Source: an uncultured Erysipelotrichaceae bacterium | GTDB taxonomy: Bacteria > Bacillota_I > Bacilli_A > Erysipelotrichales > Erysipelotrichaceae | NCBI GenBank assembly: GCA_944326175.1 | Contig: CALVCY010000141.1 | Span: 1-6,068 of the forward strand | Length of the DNA: 6,068 nt | Direction: 5' to 3' | Shown: positions 1 through 6,068 of the stretch, piece by piece | Numbering within the stretch: the first letter of the stretch is position 1 | Layout of the letters: the number at the start of each line of letters is the position of its first letter | Position numbers and translations under genes: made by a program | Notes under the pieces: model-generated | Told to the model about the DNA's origin: nothing | Database searches by the model: none | What the model saw: the letters and a program-made list of their open reading frames with translations, nothing else

Positions 1-860
1 CCGACTTCCTGCATCATGCGGAGGCCTTCGCCCATGCTGGTGGTGCTGGAAAGATAACCATCACCGTTTTCAGCATACATTTCCAGTAATTTGAAATTGC
101 CGGAATAACCACCGGTGGCCATGATCACACCTTTATTGGCACTGTAAAGAATGGTATTGCCATCGGCATCGACGGCTTCCACACTCAATACTTGACCCTG
201 ATCGTTGGCAACCAATTTCGTCGCTGTGGTATTCAAATCGATTTCCACATTATCCAATGTGGCCACATACGTATCCAGCACTTCCAATGCAGCAGAAGAA
301 TACTTCTCACTGTCATCCGGACGAGCTTTATACGTACGTTGAACGCTGTAAAGCTGATGTTCTGGTGCAAAAACAGCTTTGCAGCCATTTTGTTCAGTAA
401 AGGTGTTGTCGCTCAATCCATGTTCCAACATCCACTCAAACATCGGGGTATCGGCTTCGACGAAGCGTTTGATCAGATCTTTGTCACCCAATTGGGCACC
501 GTTGTTGTAAATGTCCTCTTCAAAGGATTCATAGGAATCTTCGATGCCACATTCTTCCTGCAAGGAAGTCATGGCAGCGGACATGGAACCGCTGGTCAGA
601 TTCAGGTTACCACCGGTACGGGTGGCTTTATCGATGATGATGACATTGGTCGCACCATTGTCAACCGCACTGATGGCAGCGGATAAACCAGCGCCACCGG
701 CACCAACGATAATGACATCTGCGGTCTTGGTTTCACTATACGCTGTTTCACTTGTAGCAGTGGTGGTCGGTGCTTCACTGGTGGTTCCAGTTGTGGAACT
801 GCAAGCAGCTAAGGACGCGACCATCGCCAATGAAAGCAGCGATGCAAGTGTCTTTTTCAT
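1..860 (-). CDS. Secreted FAD-dependent reductase lipoprotein, fumarate/urocanate reductase-like flavoprotein (3' end off window)
   Basis: The first 286 codons are visible and the gene continues past the left edge. Start: ATG at 860-858, preceded by a GGAGGT ribosome-binding site (872-867) with 6-nt spacing. Residues 1-20 are a lipoprotein signal peptide: KK, a hydrophobic stretch, then lipobox LAAC with Cys20 as the predicted lipidation site. A Thr/Ser-rich linker (21-47) follows. A Rossmann-type FAD-binding motif GAGGAG lies at 53-58 in the context DVIIVGAGGAGLSAA, with Asp77 ending the second strand, TGGNLNLTSGSMSAA at 82-96, and a second FAD-contact motif ATGGY at 248-252. This is the FAD_binding_2 fold of soluble fumarate, urocanate and related reductases, which reduce enoate-type substrates as terminal electron acceptors. 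Inference: it acts on the outer face of the membrane. No FMN-binding domain sits between the signal peptide and the FAD domain; one could follow at the C-terminus. The His-Pro-Thr region and active-site Arg of the family lie beyond the edge, so the substrate is undetermined. Confidence 0.88.
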   Translation of the reverse strand, partial: MKKTLASLLSLAMVASLAACSSTTGTTSEAPTTTATSETAYSETKTADVIIVGAGGAGLSAAISAVDNGATNVIIIDKATRTGGNLNLTSGSMSAAMTSLQEECGIEDSYESFEEDIYNNGAQLGDKDLIKRFVEADTPMFEWMLEHGLSDNTFTEQNGCKAVFAPEHQLYSVQRTYKARPDDSEKYSSAALEVLDTYVATLDNVEIDLNTTATKLVANDQGQVLSVEAVDADGNTILYSANKGVIMATGGYSGNFKLLEMYAENGDGYLSSTTSMGEGLRMMQEV

Positions 861-882
861 TTTCTTACCTCCAATGCTTCAC

Positions 883-911
883 ATTCTATTCACATGTGTA
901 GCGATTCACAA
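883..911 (-). promoter_or_regulatory. Predicted sigma-A-type promoter of the reductase lipoprotein gene
   Basis: Reading the minus strand, a -35 box TTGTGA (911-906) and a -10 box TAGAAT (888-883) are separated by exactly 17 nt. Transcription would start near 876, leaving a leader of about 16 nt that contains the GGAGGT ribosome-binding site. The boxes differ from TTGACA/TATAAT at one and one or two positions, so this is a good but not perfect match. The -35 box overlaps a CRP-like inverted repeat, which would suit control by a DNA-binding protein. Confidence 0.55.
895..910. promoter_or_regulatory. CRP-like inverted repeat over the reductase promoter (candidate operator)
   Basis: The sequence TGTGT-AGCGAT-TCACA has the 5-6-5 geometry of the CRP-family consensus TGTGA-N6-TCACA, with one mismatch in the left arm. 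It covers most of the -35 box and part of the spacer of the leftward promoter, a position usual for a repressor. The match is short and the regulator is unknown, so this is a candidate only. Confidence 0.3.
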
Positions 912-923
912 TGGTGGAAGCAG

Positions 924-937
924 TGACAAATTTGTCA
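924..937. promoter_or_regulatory. Perfect 14-bp palindrome TGACAAATTTGTCA in the divergent promoter region (candidate operator)
   Basis: All seven base pairs of each arm match with no loop. The site includes the -35 box TTGTCA (932-937) of the rightward promoter and lies 13 bp beyond the -35 box of the leftward one. That is a natural place for a dimeric regulator to control the AraC-family gene or both genes. A symmetrical site is not typical for AraC-family proteins, which often bind direct repeats, so the binder may be another regulator. Confidence 0.45.
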
Positions 938-961
938 ATTTCAGTAGTAAATCTTTATAAT
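932..961 (+). promoter_or_regulatory. Predicted sigma-A-type promoter of the AraC-family regulator
   Basis: The -35 box TTGTCA (932-937) and a consensus -10 box TATAAT (956-961) are separated by 18 nt. Transcription would begin near 968, giving a leader of about 57 nt before the ATG at 1025. The promoter lies downstream of the ATG at 911, which argues against that upstream start for the regulator. Confidence 0.7.
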
Positions 962-1006
962 ATTTATGGAATTCACAAGTATGTTCAACCCGTAAATCGA
1001 GAGGAA

Positions 1007-1012
1007 AAGGAG
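1007..1012 (+). promoter_or_regulatory. Ribosome-binding site that fixes the AraC-family start
   Basis: AAGGAG lies 12 nt upstream of the ATG at 1025. It is downstream of the predicted promoter and is the only good Shine-Dalgarno match near any in-frame ATG at the front of the gene. The spacing is slightly long. A further in-frame ATG at 1034 is possible but farther away. Confidence 0.6.
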
Positions 1013-1024
1013 TTTCAAAAATTT

Positions 1025-1888
1025 ATGACATTGATGCCCATTCATAATCAAATCAGTGTTGATCCATTGTCCACATTGCTCAATGAACTTGAATTCAAGG
1101 TTTATAATTTCGGTCGATTGCGGGTGGATTATCCATTCAAACAAGAAAATAATCTATTGGGTAATTTCAAGTTGGTGATCATCAATGCTGGTAAGGTGGA
1201 TCTAACCATCGATCGCTATGCATTTGAACTTCATGCGAATGATATCGTGATCTTACCGCCGCTAATGGCTCATACCATCGAAAGCAAAGGTGGGATCAGT
1301 GATCATTATTATCTGCATTTTGATACATCCAATATCGATCAACGTGTGGCACTGGCTTCTTTGTTCCCCAAAGGATTTGCGGTTTATCCTCAAGCATTCC
1401 CAAAAGTGTTTCGACCATTGTTTGAATTGGTGGATACATCCGTGAAAACCAAACGAAGTGGTTGTGCATATGCAGCACGGTGTCTGTTACAGATCACCAT
1501 CGGATATACCCAAACCCAAACGGCGATGAAGCAATCGGTCTTCCTTAATCCCACCAACACCCGGAAACAACAATTGGTGGCTAAAGCGATGGAATATGTG
1601 GATTTGCATCTATATGATCCGATCAGTGTCAATGATCTATGCCATGCATTAGGGGTCACCCAATCATATCTGCGGCAATGCTTTTTCTCAGTATTCCATA
1701 TGAGTACCAAGTCTTTCCTTGATACCTACAAACTGCACTATATCGAAAGTGAATTGATTCAAAGCGATCGCAATATCTCTGATATTGCGTCGCGGTATGG
1801 TTATACCAGTATTTATGCGTTTTCCACATTATTCAAAAAAATCTACCATATGTCCCCATTGCAGTATCGAAAAGCCCATTCGCATTAA
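1025..1888 (+). CDS. AraC-family transcriptional regulator with N-terminal cupin domain
   Basis: A 287-residue DNA-binding regulator, the usual size for the family. Residues about 45-115 form a cupin-type sensor domain (small-molecule pocket), with a run such as DIVILPPLMAHTIE at 73-86. Residues about 182-287 form the paired helix-turn-helix AraC/XylS domain. The first HTH is around ISVNDLCHALGVTQSYL (200-216). The second is around ISDIASRYGYTSIYAFSTLF, followed by the family's MSPLQYR signature just before the end. The start at 1025 is preferred to the in-frame ATG at 911, because the promoter and ribosome-binding site lie between the two. The gene diverges from the reductase lipoprotein gene, so it probably regulates that gene; this is inferred from position only. 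The last five codons and the stop lie inside the convergent terminator palindrome, giving the C-terminal tail KAHSH. Confidence 0.9.
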   Translation: MTLMPIHNQISVDPLSTLLNELEFKVYNFGRLRVDYPFKQENNLLGNFKLVIINAGKVDLTIDRYAFELHANDIVILPPLMAHTIESKGGISDHYYLHFDTSNIDQRVALASLFPKGFAVYPQAFPKVFRPLFELVDTSVKTKRSGCAYAARCLLQITIGYTQTQTAMKQSVFLNPTNTRKQQLVAKAMEYVDLHLYDPISVNDLCHALGVTQSYLRQCFFSVFHMSTKSFLDTYKLHYIESELIQSDRNISDIASRYGYTSIYAFSTLFKKIYHMSPLQYRKAHSH

Positions 1889-1907
1889 TGCGAATGGGCT
1901 TTCTTTT
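1871..1907. terminator. Bidirectional intrinsic terminator made from the overlapping 3' ends of two genes
   Basis: Positions 1871-1902 form a perfect 32-bp palindrome (left half AAAGCCCATTCGCATT), folding into a 14-bp GC-containing stem with a TTAA loop. On the plus strand the stem runs into TTTCTTTT (1900-1907). On the minus strand it runs into TTTT (1873-1870). The loop carries both stop codons: TAA at 1886-1888 for the AraC-family gene and, on the other strand, TAA at 1887-1885 for phoR. The hairpin would end transcription from both sides. The minus-strand T-run is short, so termination in that direction may be weaker. Confidence 0.8.
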
Positions 1908-3561
1908 CCGGTGCAAGTGGTAAAACCACAGTAAATGTGGTTCCACCATTGATACCCGGTGATTGGACCTGAACCGTTCCATGATGGAACTGGACTGCAT
2001 GCTTAACGATGGATAGACCAAGACCGGTCCCTTCAATGGTCGAACTATGACTTTTATCCGCTCGATAAAACCGTTCAAAGATGCGAGATTGATCATTTAA
2101 AGCAATGCCAATACCATCATCTTTGACTTGAATGGTCAACGATGTGTCATCGTTATGCCATGATACCCAGACATGGCCATTTTCATGGTTATATTTGATG
2201 GCATTATCCACCAAATTGCTTAAGATCTCATCCACGATGGAAGGAACCACTTCGATCATCACTTCTGAGCCCTTGCAACTAAGGGTCACCTTATGTTTAT
2301 TCGCTTTATCCTTGTAGTGGGCGAGCACCGCATTGGCCAATTGGGCAAAATCAATGGATTCATAATCCTGACCACGGTATCCTTCCTCTAATCTGGATAA
2401 ATGAATGATATCTTCCACCAATTGAAGCAAGCGATTGGCTTGATCATAGATCTCAGCGGAGATATATGGTAAATCGGCCGAATCGACCATCCCGTTTTTC
2501 ATCAATTCACTATATCCCAGAATACTCGTTAACGGTGTTTTTAACTCATGGGAAACATTGGCGCTGAATTCACTACGCATCTGTTCCTGCATTTTGGATT
2601 CGGTCACATCCAGCATCAATATGGTCGCACCATTGATCACACCACTGCTTTTGACGCCACTGCCAAGTACACGGATATAGCGTTGGTTGATTTCAAGGGT
2701 ACAACTGCCATGACCTGATTGTAGCGTGTCTTGGATCGCATTGACGAAATCCACATCGTGACAGAATTGAGCCACAGATCCTTCCGTGAAACCAGATAGT
2801 CCGAATAAACGCAACGCACTGGCATTGACGGATAAGACCGTGGCATTGGCGTTGATCACGATCAACCCTTCATTCATATGCGAAGTGATCGAATCAAACT
2901 CTTTCTGGTTTTGTTTCAATGTGGCCATTTGATTTTCGATGGTATTTTTTTGCTGTTCCAGTTTATTCAATAATGGTGTCAATTCTTTATAAACCGACAG
3001 GGAAGGATGGTCTGGATCAATGGTATTGATCGGTTCGACCAATAACCGTGCCAATCGCTTCGCCAGAAAATACCCCACGATGATGGTCAACACCATCGCC
3101 CAGAAAAATTCGCTTACCAGCTGTAACACCATCGCGGAAAGAGAAGCAATGGGGATCGATAAACGCAAAAATGATCCATCATCCAACTCTCTGGCATAAT
3201 ACAGATAATCCACACCCAATGTATTGCTTTGTCGACGGCTATATCCATCATTATTGGCAATGGCTTGCTGGATCTCATCCCGATCTAAATGGTTATCCAT
3301 CGTTCCACTAATGGCTCTGGAATCATACAATACCTTCCCATTGGCATCGATCCAGCTGATTCGAGTGGAGCTGTTGAGTTGATTTAGATAATCGAGCCCA
3401 CTTTGGTTCAAACCCGCTTCCACAAAATCCGCTTCCGATGCCAATGCAAGGGAAACAGCGCTTTGATTCTGCTTCATGGAAAAGCCGATCATCAAAGCGC
3501 CTAGGATGATAATGGTCACGACCACACAAGTCATGATGGTTTTAAAAATGCGTTTGGTCAT
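1885..3561 (-). CDS. phoR: PhoR-type phosphate sensor histidine kinase
   Basis: A 558-residue membrane sensor kinase. Transmembrane helix 1 is about residues 9-28. An extracytoplasmic sensor region (about 29-143) contains RISWIDANGKVLYDS and NHLDRDEIQQA, typical of Gram-positive PhoR-like kinases. Transmembrane helix 2 is about 145-166. A short linker containing EPIN and a helical segment follow (no clear full HAMP), then a PAS domain at about 218-325. The HisKA domain has the H-box SANVSHELKTPL with phospho-acceptor His338. The ATPase domain has an N-box with Asn449/Asn453, G1 DDGIGI (481-486) and G2 GTGLGL (511-516), so it looks catalytically complete. The ATG overlaps the response-regulator stop codon (ATGA), suggesting translational coupling. 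Assignment to phosphate sensing rests on the operon with pstB, phoU and the regulator. The C-terminus KAHSH is encoded by the terminator palindrome. Confidence 0.92.
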   Translation of the reverse strand: MTKRIFKTIMTCVVVTIIILGALMIGFSMKQNQSAVSLALASEADFVEAGLNQSGLDYLNQLNSSTRISWIDANGKVLYDSRAISGTMDNHLDRDEIQQAIANNDGYSRRQSNTLGVDYLYYARELDDGSFLRLSIPIASLSAMVLQLVSEFFWAMVLTIIVGYFLAKRLARLLVEPINTIDPDHPSLSVYKELTPLLNKLEQQKNTIENQMATLKQNQKEFDSITSHMNEGLIVINANATVLSVNASALRLFGLSGFTEGSVAQFCHDVDFVNAIQDTLQSGHGSCTLEINQRYIRVLGSGVKSSGVINGATILMLDVTESKMQEQMRSEFSANVSHELKTPLTSILGYSELMKNGMVDSADLPYISAEIYDQANRLLQLVEDIIHLSRLEEGYRGQDYESIDFAQLANAVLAHYKDKANKHKVTLSCKGSEVMIEVVPSIVDEILSNLVDNAIKYNHENGHVWVSWHNDDTSLTIQVKDDGIGIALNDQSRIFERFYRADKSHSSTIEGTGLGLSIVKHAVQFHHGTVQVQSPGINGGTTFTVVLPLAPEKKAHSH

Positions 3562-4229
3562 ACACTTTCCGCAATGCGATATCCCACACCTCGAACTGTC
3601 TCGATCACATCCCCTTTATCCATTAATTTGGATCGAAGGGTACGGATATGAACATCCACGGTACGGCTGGTATAGGCTTCATCATATCCCCAGATGGTAT
3701 CCAACAGATAATCTCGGGTAAAACAATAACCCGGTCGACTCATCAATGTCGCCAGCAATTCAAATTCTTTCTTGGTCAAGGCAATGGTCGAACCATCGAT
3801 CTTGACCACATGTTTGGCTTTGTCCACTTCAATGCCATCTAGGGAAAGCACATTGGCATGGGGGGCATGGCTTCGCCGTAAAACGGCTTTGATGCGCGCC
3901 AGTAGTTCCATCATGCCAAAGGGTTTGGAAATATAATCATCTGCTCCTTCATCAAGACCCAATACTTTGTCATATTCACTGCTTTTGGCGGTGATCATGA
4001 TCACAGGAATATCTTTGGTCGCATAGGATGATTTTAATCGTTTGAGGATGGTGATCCCATCTTCTTTCGGTAACATGATATCCAATAAGATCAGATCCGG
4101 GGTATTTTTTTTCATGGCATTCCAGAAGGCATCGGGTTCTTCGAACCCGCTGGCTTCCATGCCTTGTTTATTGAGGGTATACAGAATCAGTTTACGGATG
4201 GATGGATCATCTTCAAGTATATAGATCAT
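3558..4229 (-). CDS. phoP: PhoP/PhoB-type response regulator (OmpR family)
   Basis: A 223-residue two-component response regulator. The receiver domain (1-about 118) has the acidic pair Asp7/Asp8, phospho-acceptor Asp50 in LILLDIMLP, Thr80 and Lys102 in the KPF motif. The C-terminal winged-helix DNA-binding domain (about 130-223) has LTKKEFELL, the SRTVDVHIRTLRSKL recognition helix and the ending TVRGVGYRI. It is expected to be phosphorylated by the PhoR-type kinase encoded next and to activate pst and other phosphate-starvation genes. An in-frame start at 4265 would run into phoU. The ATG at 4229 begins MIYILEDD, the normal start of a receiver domain. It lies 19 nt after the phoU stop and has GGAG (4244-4241) upstream at 11-nt spacing. 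Gram-negative naming would be phoB. Confidence 0.93.
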   Translation of the reverse strand: MIYILEDDPSIRKLILYTLNKQGMEASGFEEPDAFWNAMKKNTPDLILLDIMLPKEDGITILKRLKSSYATKDIPVIMITAKSSEYDKVLGLDEGADDYISKPFGMMELLARIKAVLRRSHAPHANVLSLDGIEVDKAKHVVKIDGSTIALTKKEFELLATLMSRPGYCFTRDYLLDTIWGYDEAYTSRTVDVHIRTLRSKLMDKGDVIETVRGVGYRIAESV

Positions 4230-4248
4230 GGTCGAACCATCTCCATTA

Positions 4249-4890
4249 TTAGGCACCTTCCACACAGAAGATCACGGATTCACTGACATTGACACTGTGG
4301 TCGCCGATACGTTCCAAATATTTGGCGATCATCAAGACATCCACCCAATTTTCCAGTTCATTTTCATCCGGATTGAGGGTTTTGATCAACTGTTGTCGGA
4401 TCGTTTTGAAACATCCATCCACATTATCATCCATCTTGGCCACACTCTTGGCCAATGTGGCATCCCGTGTGACAAAGCTTTGAACGGATTGATGCAACAT
4501 GTTGGTGACCAATTTCGCCATTTGGACCAAGGTATCATTGGTTGCACCATTCAAACCATGGTTGCTTTCCATCAAATCTGCAATATCACTGGCCTGATCC
4601 GCGATCCGTTCCAGATCCGCGACCATCTTCATCACACTGCTGATCAATCGAAGATCACCTGCCACCGGTTGTTGGGAGAAAATCACCTTGATGCAGGCAC
4701 TTTCCAATGTTTTCTGCAATTCATCCGTTTTTTGCTCATACTCATGGATCTGCTGGCAGGTCTTGGTCAAATCATTTTCATGCTGCAACAGATTGACCAC
4801 ATTGGTGCAGGCACTTTCACAATATGCACCCATTTGGATCAGATCTGCATTGAGATCCGATAATTCCTTTTCAAATAATGTTCGCATCAT
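4249..4890 (-). CDS. phoU: PhoU phosphate-signalling regulator
   Basis: A 213-residue, almost wholly helical cytoplasmic protein made of two PhoU repeats. Each repeat carries the family's metal-contact motif: [10 protein letters not shown] at 93-102 and [10 protein letters not shown] at 192-201. PhoU links the Pst transporter to the PhoR kinase and dampens signalling when phosphate is plentiful; this is family knowledge. The start overlaps the pstB stop as ATGA. The gene begins ATGATG, so either of the first two Met codons could be used; the first is chosen because of the overlap. Only a weak AGGA-type ribosome-binding site precedes it, consistent with translational coupling to pstB. The length is near the family norm. 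Confidence 0.95.
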   Translation of the reverse strand: MMRTLFEKELSDLNADLIQMGAYCESACTNVVNLLQHENDLTKTCQQIHEYEQKTDELQKTLESACIKVIFSQQPVAGDLRLISSVMKMVADLERIADQASDIADLMESNHGLNGATNDTLVQMAKLVTNMLHQSVQSFVTRDATLAKSVAKMDDNVDGCFKTIRQQLIKTLNPDENELENWVDVLMIAKYLERIGDHSVNVSESVIFCVEGA

Positions 4891-5642
4891 CCAAACCGTC
4901 CTGTAATGTAATTTTCCGTCCGCTTGTCATGCGGGGTATTGAAGATGACATCGGTCTTATCCATCTCCACCACTTCCCCAAGCAGGAAAAATGCCGTGTA
5001 ATCACTGATGCGGGCCGCCTGCTGCATATTATGCGTGACGATAACAATAGTATAATCTTTTTTCAATTCCAAAATGAGATCTTCGATCTTATTGGTACTG
5101 ATCGGATCCAGTGCGCTAGTGGGTTCATCCATCAAAATGACTTCCGGGCTCATGGCAATGGCGCGCGCGATGCACAAGCGCTGCTGCTGTCCGCCGGATA
5201 AACCCAGTGCACTATCGTGCAAGCGATCCTTGACTTCATCATACAAGGCCACTCCTTTTAAGGAATTGATGACGATTTCATCGAGTTTCTTGCGATCTTT
5301 CAACCCTTGGCAACGGGGACCATAGGCAATGTTGTCATAGACACTCATTGGAAATGGATTCGGTTTTTGAAATACCATGCCTACTTTGGTTCTTAGATCG
5401 ACGATATCCTGTGCTTTGGAGAAGATATCGATGCCTTGGTGGATGATGGTACCTTCGATGCGGCACCCTTCGATCAGATCATTCATGCGATCCAAACAAC
5501 GCAGGAAAGTGGACTTACCACAGCCACTGGGGCCGATGAACGCCGTGACTGCATTCGATTCGATCGCCATGTTGATATTGGTCAGGGCTTGTTTTTCCCC
5601 GTACCATAAATTCAGATTTTTGACATCAAAACAAAGTTCCAT
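4887..5642 (-). CDS. pstB: Phosphate ABC transporter ATP-binding protein PstB
   Basis: A 251-residue ATPase that powers high-affinity phosphate import through the PstC-PstA channel. All ABC motifs are intact: Walker [10 protein letters not shown] (37-45), Q-loop Gln92 in [11 protein letters not shown], signature LSGGQQQR (148-155), Walker [14 protein letters not shown] (168-180) and switch His204 in [21 protein letters not shown] and the CLDRMNDL segment after Walker A are characteristic of PstB rather than of other ABC ATPases. Its start lies 12 nt after the pstA stop, with AAAGGAAA (5657-5650) overlapping that stop as the ribosome-binding site. Its own stop overlaps the phoU start by 4 nt. 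Confidence 0.97.
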   Translation of the reverse strand: MELCFDVKNLNLWYGEKQALTNINMAIESNAVTAFIGPSGCGKSTFLRCLDRMNDLIEGCRIEGTIIHQGIDIFSKAQDIVDLRTKVGMVFQKPNPFPMSVYDNIAYGPRCQGLKDRKKLDEIVINSLKGVALYDEVKDRLHDSALGLSGGQQQRLCIARAIAMSPEVILMDEPTSALDPISTNKIEDLILELKKDYTIVIVTHNMQQAARISDYTAFFLLGEVVEMDKTDVIFNTPHDKRTENYITGRFG

Positions 5643-5654
5643 GACTGTTTTCCT

Positions 5655-6068
5655 TTACACGAGTCGACGCGAGAAACGCTTCGCCACGACTTTTACGAGA
5701 ATGTTGATAATAAATACGAGAATTAAGATGATCAATGAAATTGCACTGGCCAATTCATAGTTGGGCTGTTCACCACTCATGATGGACCAGATCATCAAGG
5801 AAAGGGAAGTTCCTTGTCCAAGCAAAGTCGGATAGTCGTTGATGACGGTGGAGGTGGTATAGACCAAGGCAGCACTTTCACCGATGACACGACCAATACC
5901 CAATAAAATACCGGTCAAGATACCATTGACGGCACAGGGTAAGACCACTTTGAAAATGGTTTGACTCTTGGTTGCACCAAGGGATAATGAACCATCCCGT
6001 AATGACTGTGGTACGACCATCAATGCTTCTTCCGTTGAACGGATAATGGTCGGCAATAAAATAATGGC
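5655..6068 (-). CDS. pstA: Phosphate ABC transporter permease PstA (5' end off window)
   Basis: The last 137 codons of a membrane permease; the frame is open to the right edge, so the true start is outside the window. The visible part has LPTIIRSTEEALMVVP, then the EAA-type cytoplasmic loop (SLSLGATKSQTIFKVVLPCA) that contacts the ATPase, then ILTGILLGIGRVIGESAALVYT. This series is standard for phosphate permeases. A final transmembrane helix (ISLIILILVFIINILVKVV) and a short basic tail KRFSRRLV follow. PstA is preferred over PstC because the gene sits directly upstream of pstB, the common order being pstSCAB. With PstC it would form the inner-membrane phosphate channel. Confidence 0.93.
   Translation of the reverse strand, partial: AIILLPTIIRSTEEALMVVPQSLRDGSLSLGATKSQTIFKVVLPCAVNGILTGILLGIGRVIGESAALVYTTSTVINDYPTLLGQGTSLSLMIWSIMSGEQPNYELASAISLIILILVFIINILVKVVAKRFSRRLV

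Larger units (their letters stand above)
1885..6068 (-). other. pst-phoU-phoPR operon (partial)
   Basis: Five minus-strand genes follow one another with junctions of 12 nt, a 4-nt overlap, 19 nt and a 4-nt overlap, and I see no terminator between them. They are therefore probably one transcript ending at the palindromic terminator near 1871. The arrangement puts the sensor kinase last, downstream of transporter and PhoU, so the signalling genes would be expressed along with phosphate uptake and could be self-induced. The promoter and any Pho box should lie upstream of pstS or pstC, outside the window. Confidence 0.8.

Noticed and set aside
910..938. Alternative leftward promoter using TTGACA at 938-933
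   Set aside because: The -35 box is perfect, but at 17-nt spacing the -10 position reads ACCATT, a poor match. The TTGTGA/TAGAAT pair is better placed for the start at 860.
911..1024. A longer AraC-family protein starting at the ATG at 911 (38 extra residues)
   Set aside because: The extension spans a TTGTCA-18-TATAAT promoter and the AAGGAG ribosome-binding site, has no ribosome-binding site of its own, and overlaps the -35 box of the divergent gene. The start at 1025 gives the usual family length.
4133..4149. Inverted repeat CGGGTTC-TTC-GAACCCG inside the response-regulator gene
   Set aside because: A 7-bp stem but no T-run on either side, and it falls in conserved receiver-domain codons, so it is not supported as a terminator or operator.
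4228..4240. Small hairpin ATGGT-CGA-ACCAT at the response-regulator start codon
   Set aside because: Only a 5-bp stem; the same 13-mer also occurs at 3785-3797 inside the gene, so it looks like chance rather than a translation switch.
4230..4265. A longer response regulator starting at 4265
   Set aside because: It would overlap the end of phoU and add twelve residues before the canonical receiver start MIYILEDD; the ATG at 4229 has a GGAG upstream and fits between the genes.
4228..4863. A 211-codon open frame on the plus strand opposite phoU
   Set aside because: It is the antisense shadow of a well-conserved phoU; its translation is His/Ile/Asp-rich with no recognisable domain. A similar plus-strand frame at 192-686 is the shadow of the reductase gene.
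6054..6056. TTG as the start codon of pstA
   Set aside because: The frame is open to the window edge and the preceding residues (A-I-I-L) continue the conserved permease helix, so this is an internal Leu codon of a partial gene.
1..6068. A mobile element, CRISPR array, defence system or other new multi-gene system
   Set aside because: No transposase, integrase, spaced repeats or RNA gene was seen; every gene belongs to a recognised family and the pst-pho part is a standard phosphate operon.

Overview
The window holds seven protein-coding genes and one compact intergenic control region. Six genes read on the minus strand and one on the plus strand. The organism looks like a low-to-mid GC Bacillota (Firmicutes), possibly of the Erysipelotrichia/Clostridia type. 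The reasons are strong GGAGG-type ribosome-binding sites, a short Gram-positive lipoprotein signal peptide, Gram-positive-style PhoR architecture and base composition in the mid-40s % GC by eye. TGA is used as a normal stop codon (pstB and the response regulator). The taxonomic guess is inference from style only.

Left part (1-1888). A secreted FAD-dependent reductase lipoprotein of the fumarate/urocanate-reductase flavoprotein family runs leftward off the window edge. An AraC-family regulator diverges from it to the right. The roughly 165 bp between them carry one recognisable sigma-A-type promoter for each gene, a perfect 14-bp palindrome overlapping the regulator's -35 box, and a CRP-like inverted repeat overlapping the reductase promoter. 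The layout suggests that the regulator controls the reductase, perhaps in response to its substrate, but the substrate cannot be read from the visible half of the enzyme.

Right part (1885-6068). One tightly packed minus-strand operon reads pstA (partial), pstB, phoU, a PhoP/PhoB-type response regulator and a PhoR-type sensor kinase. Junctions are 12 nt apart, ATGA-overlapped, 19 nt apart and ATGA-overlapped. Together these genes encode high-affinity phosphate import and the two-component system that senses phosphate through the transporter and PhoU. pstS and pstC presumably lie upstream, beyond the right edge, with the operon promoter.

Junction. The AraC gene and phoR converge and overlap by 4 nt inside a perfect 32-bp palindrome centred on TTAA. 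The palindrome supplies the last codons and the stop codon of both genes, so both proteins end in Lys-Ala-His-Ser-His. It also looks like a bidirectional intrinsic terminator. This is the most unusual thing in the window. I see no mobile element, CRISPR array, RNA gene or obviously new multi-gene system.
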